The notes beneath the pieces were generated by a model. It saw only the letters and a list, made by a program, of their open reading frames with translations, ran no database searches and was not told the DNA's origin. The translations under genes and the position numbers were made by a program. Below are positions 14,938-15,876 of a stretch of 15,876 nucleotides of DNA, piece after piece. Positions within the stretch are counted from its first letter, which is position 1; the number at the start of each line of letters is the position of its first letter. The stretch covers positions 1-15,876 of the forward strand of contig SKPS01000079.1 in the NCBI GenBank assembly GCA_007119395.1, read 5' to 3'. This stretch comes from Lentimicrobiaceae bacterium. Its GTDB lineage: Bacteria > Bacteroidota > Bacteroidia > Bacteroidales > SKPS01.

Positions 14938-15876
14938 ATGGACAGCAAAGTATTAAAAGTAACAGACAAAGTACAATGGATTGGGGTATTGGATCGTGAC
15001 ATTGTTACATTTGATGTGGTGATGGAGACCAAGTACGGAACCACGTACAATTCATATTTTATTGATGCGGAGAAGAAGGCCGTTATTGAGACCACCAAGG
15101 AGAAGTTCTGGGATGAGTATGAGGCAAAGATCAGATCGGTATGTGACCCCTCTGAAATTGAATATATTGTATTAAACCATACAGAGCCGGATCACTCAGG
15201 CAATATGATGAATTTACTGAAGATTGCCCCTAAAGCCACTGTGGTGGGTACAGGTAATGCCATCAGATACCTTAAAGACCTTTTCCCTGAAGAGTTCCCC
15301 CATATGGTTGTAAAGGATGGAGACACACTGGATCTGGGAAATATGGAACTGCAGTTCATCAATGCACCCAACCTCCACTGGCCCGATTCAATGTATACGT
15401 ATCTCCCCCAGGAGAAATTGCTCTTTACGTGTGATTCCTTTGGAGCGCATTTCTGCCATGATGAGATGTATGATGACCTGGTTGGTGATTATGATGATGC
15501 CTTTGTCTATTATTTTGATGTGATCCTGAAGCCGTTCAGTAAGTTTATGCTGAAGGCGATTGAAAAGATTGAAGGTCTTGATATTGAAGCAATATGTACC
15601 GGTCATGGCCCGATTCTCAGAACACACTGGAAAAAGTATGTTGATATGTCTAAGCAGATGGCAGAGAAGCATCTCGCTTTGCCTGAGGAGAAAAGGGTGT
15701 TTATTCCTTATGTTTCTGCCTACCAGAAAACCGGAAAAGTAGCTGAAAAAATTGCCGAAGGAGTGATGAGTGCCGGAGATGGTTTTAGCGTAGATGTGGT
15801 TGATATTGAGACTACATCTGCCGGTGACCTTGATATGTATCTGACCCGTTGCAGTGCCCTGGTGGTGGGTTCTCCC
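14938..15876 (+). CDS. A-type flavodiiron protein, N-terminal 313 codons (3' end cut by window)
   Basis: I translated this by hand: ATG at 14938-14940 reads open to the last base (313 codons). Flavodiiron proteins use a di-iron centre and FMN to reduce O2 to water or NO to N2O in the cytosol, protecting anaerobic or microaerobic cells. The metallo-beta-lactamase-like domain (1-250) keeps all expected iron ligands: His81, Glu83 and Asp85 in NHTEPDHSGN, His147 in NLHWPD, Asp166 in TCDSFG, and His223 in TGHGP. A flavodoxin-like domain begins near 254, with an FMN phosphate-binding loop of the form YVSAYQKTGK (258-267); the rest is off the window. No rubredoxin or flavin reductase extension can be judged. 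It begins 57 bp after parC. The gap has no good promoter box and no clear terminator, so readthrough from parC is possible. Confidence 0.92.
   Translation, partial: MDSKVLKVTDKVQWIGVLDRDIVTFDVVMETKYGTTYNSYFIDAEKKAVIETTKEKFWDEYEAKIRSVCDPSEIEYIVLNHTEPDHSGNMMNLLKIAPKATVVGTGNAIRYLKDLFPEEFPHMVVKDGDTLDLGNMELQFINAPNLHWPDSMYTYLPQEKLLFTCDSFGAHFCHDEMYDDLVGDYDDAFVYYFDVILKPFSKFMLKAIEKIEGLDIEAICTGHGPILRTHWKKYVDMSKQMAEKHLALPEEKRVFIPYVSAYQKTGKVAEKIAEGVMSAGDGFSVDVVDIETTSAGDLDMYLTRCSALVVGSP

Noticed and set aside
1..15876. CRISPR array, insertion sequence, phage or defence genes, tRNA
   Set aside because: I saw no regularly spaced repeats, transposase or integrase motifs, defence-type domains or tRNA-like cloverleaf sequence on either strand.

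Overview
The window comes from the chromosome of a member of the phylum Bacteroidota, probably free-living or environmental. Four things support this. There is a secreted protein with a choice-of-anchor L domain, PKD domains and a gliding-motility-type C-terminal domain (type IX secretion, type B sorting). There is a BatA/von Willebrand A membrane protein. The histidine ammonia-lyase and topoisomerase IV subunits are of the Bacteroidota type. The promoters carry the Bacteroidota TAnnTTTG -7 element, and Shine-Dalgarno sequences are not evident. I cannot assign an order or genus. No tRNA, rRNA, CRISPR array, insertion sequence or phage gene was seen.

Layout. Positions 1-936 (minus) hold the N-terminal 312 codons of a multi-LysM exported protein, cut by the window edge. 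It sits just downstream of guaA (988-2517, minus) and is probably cotranscribed with it. guaA and hutH (2574-4127, plus) diverge from a 56-bp gap in which two -7 elements form an imperfect inverted repeat. A secreted or periplasmic alpha/beta hydrolase (4198-5181, plus) follows hutH. parE (5365-7209, plus) has its own strong promoter and converges, with 3 bp between stops, on a two-gene minus-strand unit: a small exported protein of unknown function (9402-9833) and the large type IX-secreted protein (7213-9351). From 10081 the plus strand carries a BatA/vWA membrane protein and, 3 bp later, parC (12160-14880). An A-type flavodiiron protein (14938 to the right edge, partial) comes next. No stretch longer than 300 bases lacks a gene; the longest gaps are 5182-5364 and 9834-10080, and both hold promoters.

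How the genes work together. ParE and ParC are the two halves of topoisomerase IV, which decatenates daughter chromosomes. Here they are separated by about 5 kb, including the minus-strand surface-protein unit, but the promoters ahead of parE and ahead of the batA-like/parC pair share an identical 11-base core, which suggests matched expression. GuaA makes GMP, HutH begins histidine breakdown, and the flavodiiron protein probably reduces O2 or NO. These are ordinary metabolic functions with no evident link to one another.

I did not find a convincing undescribed system. The points most worth a second look are the tight coupling of a membrane vWA protein to parC, the mirrored guaA/hutH promoters, the alanine at the quinolone-contact position of ParC, and a stretch inside parC where base skew reverses.
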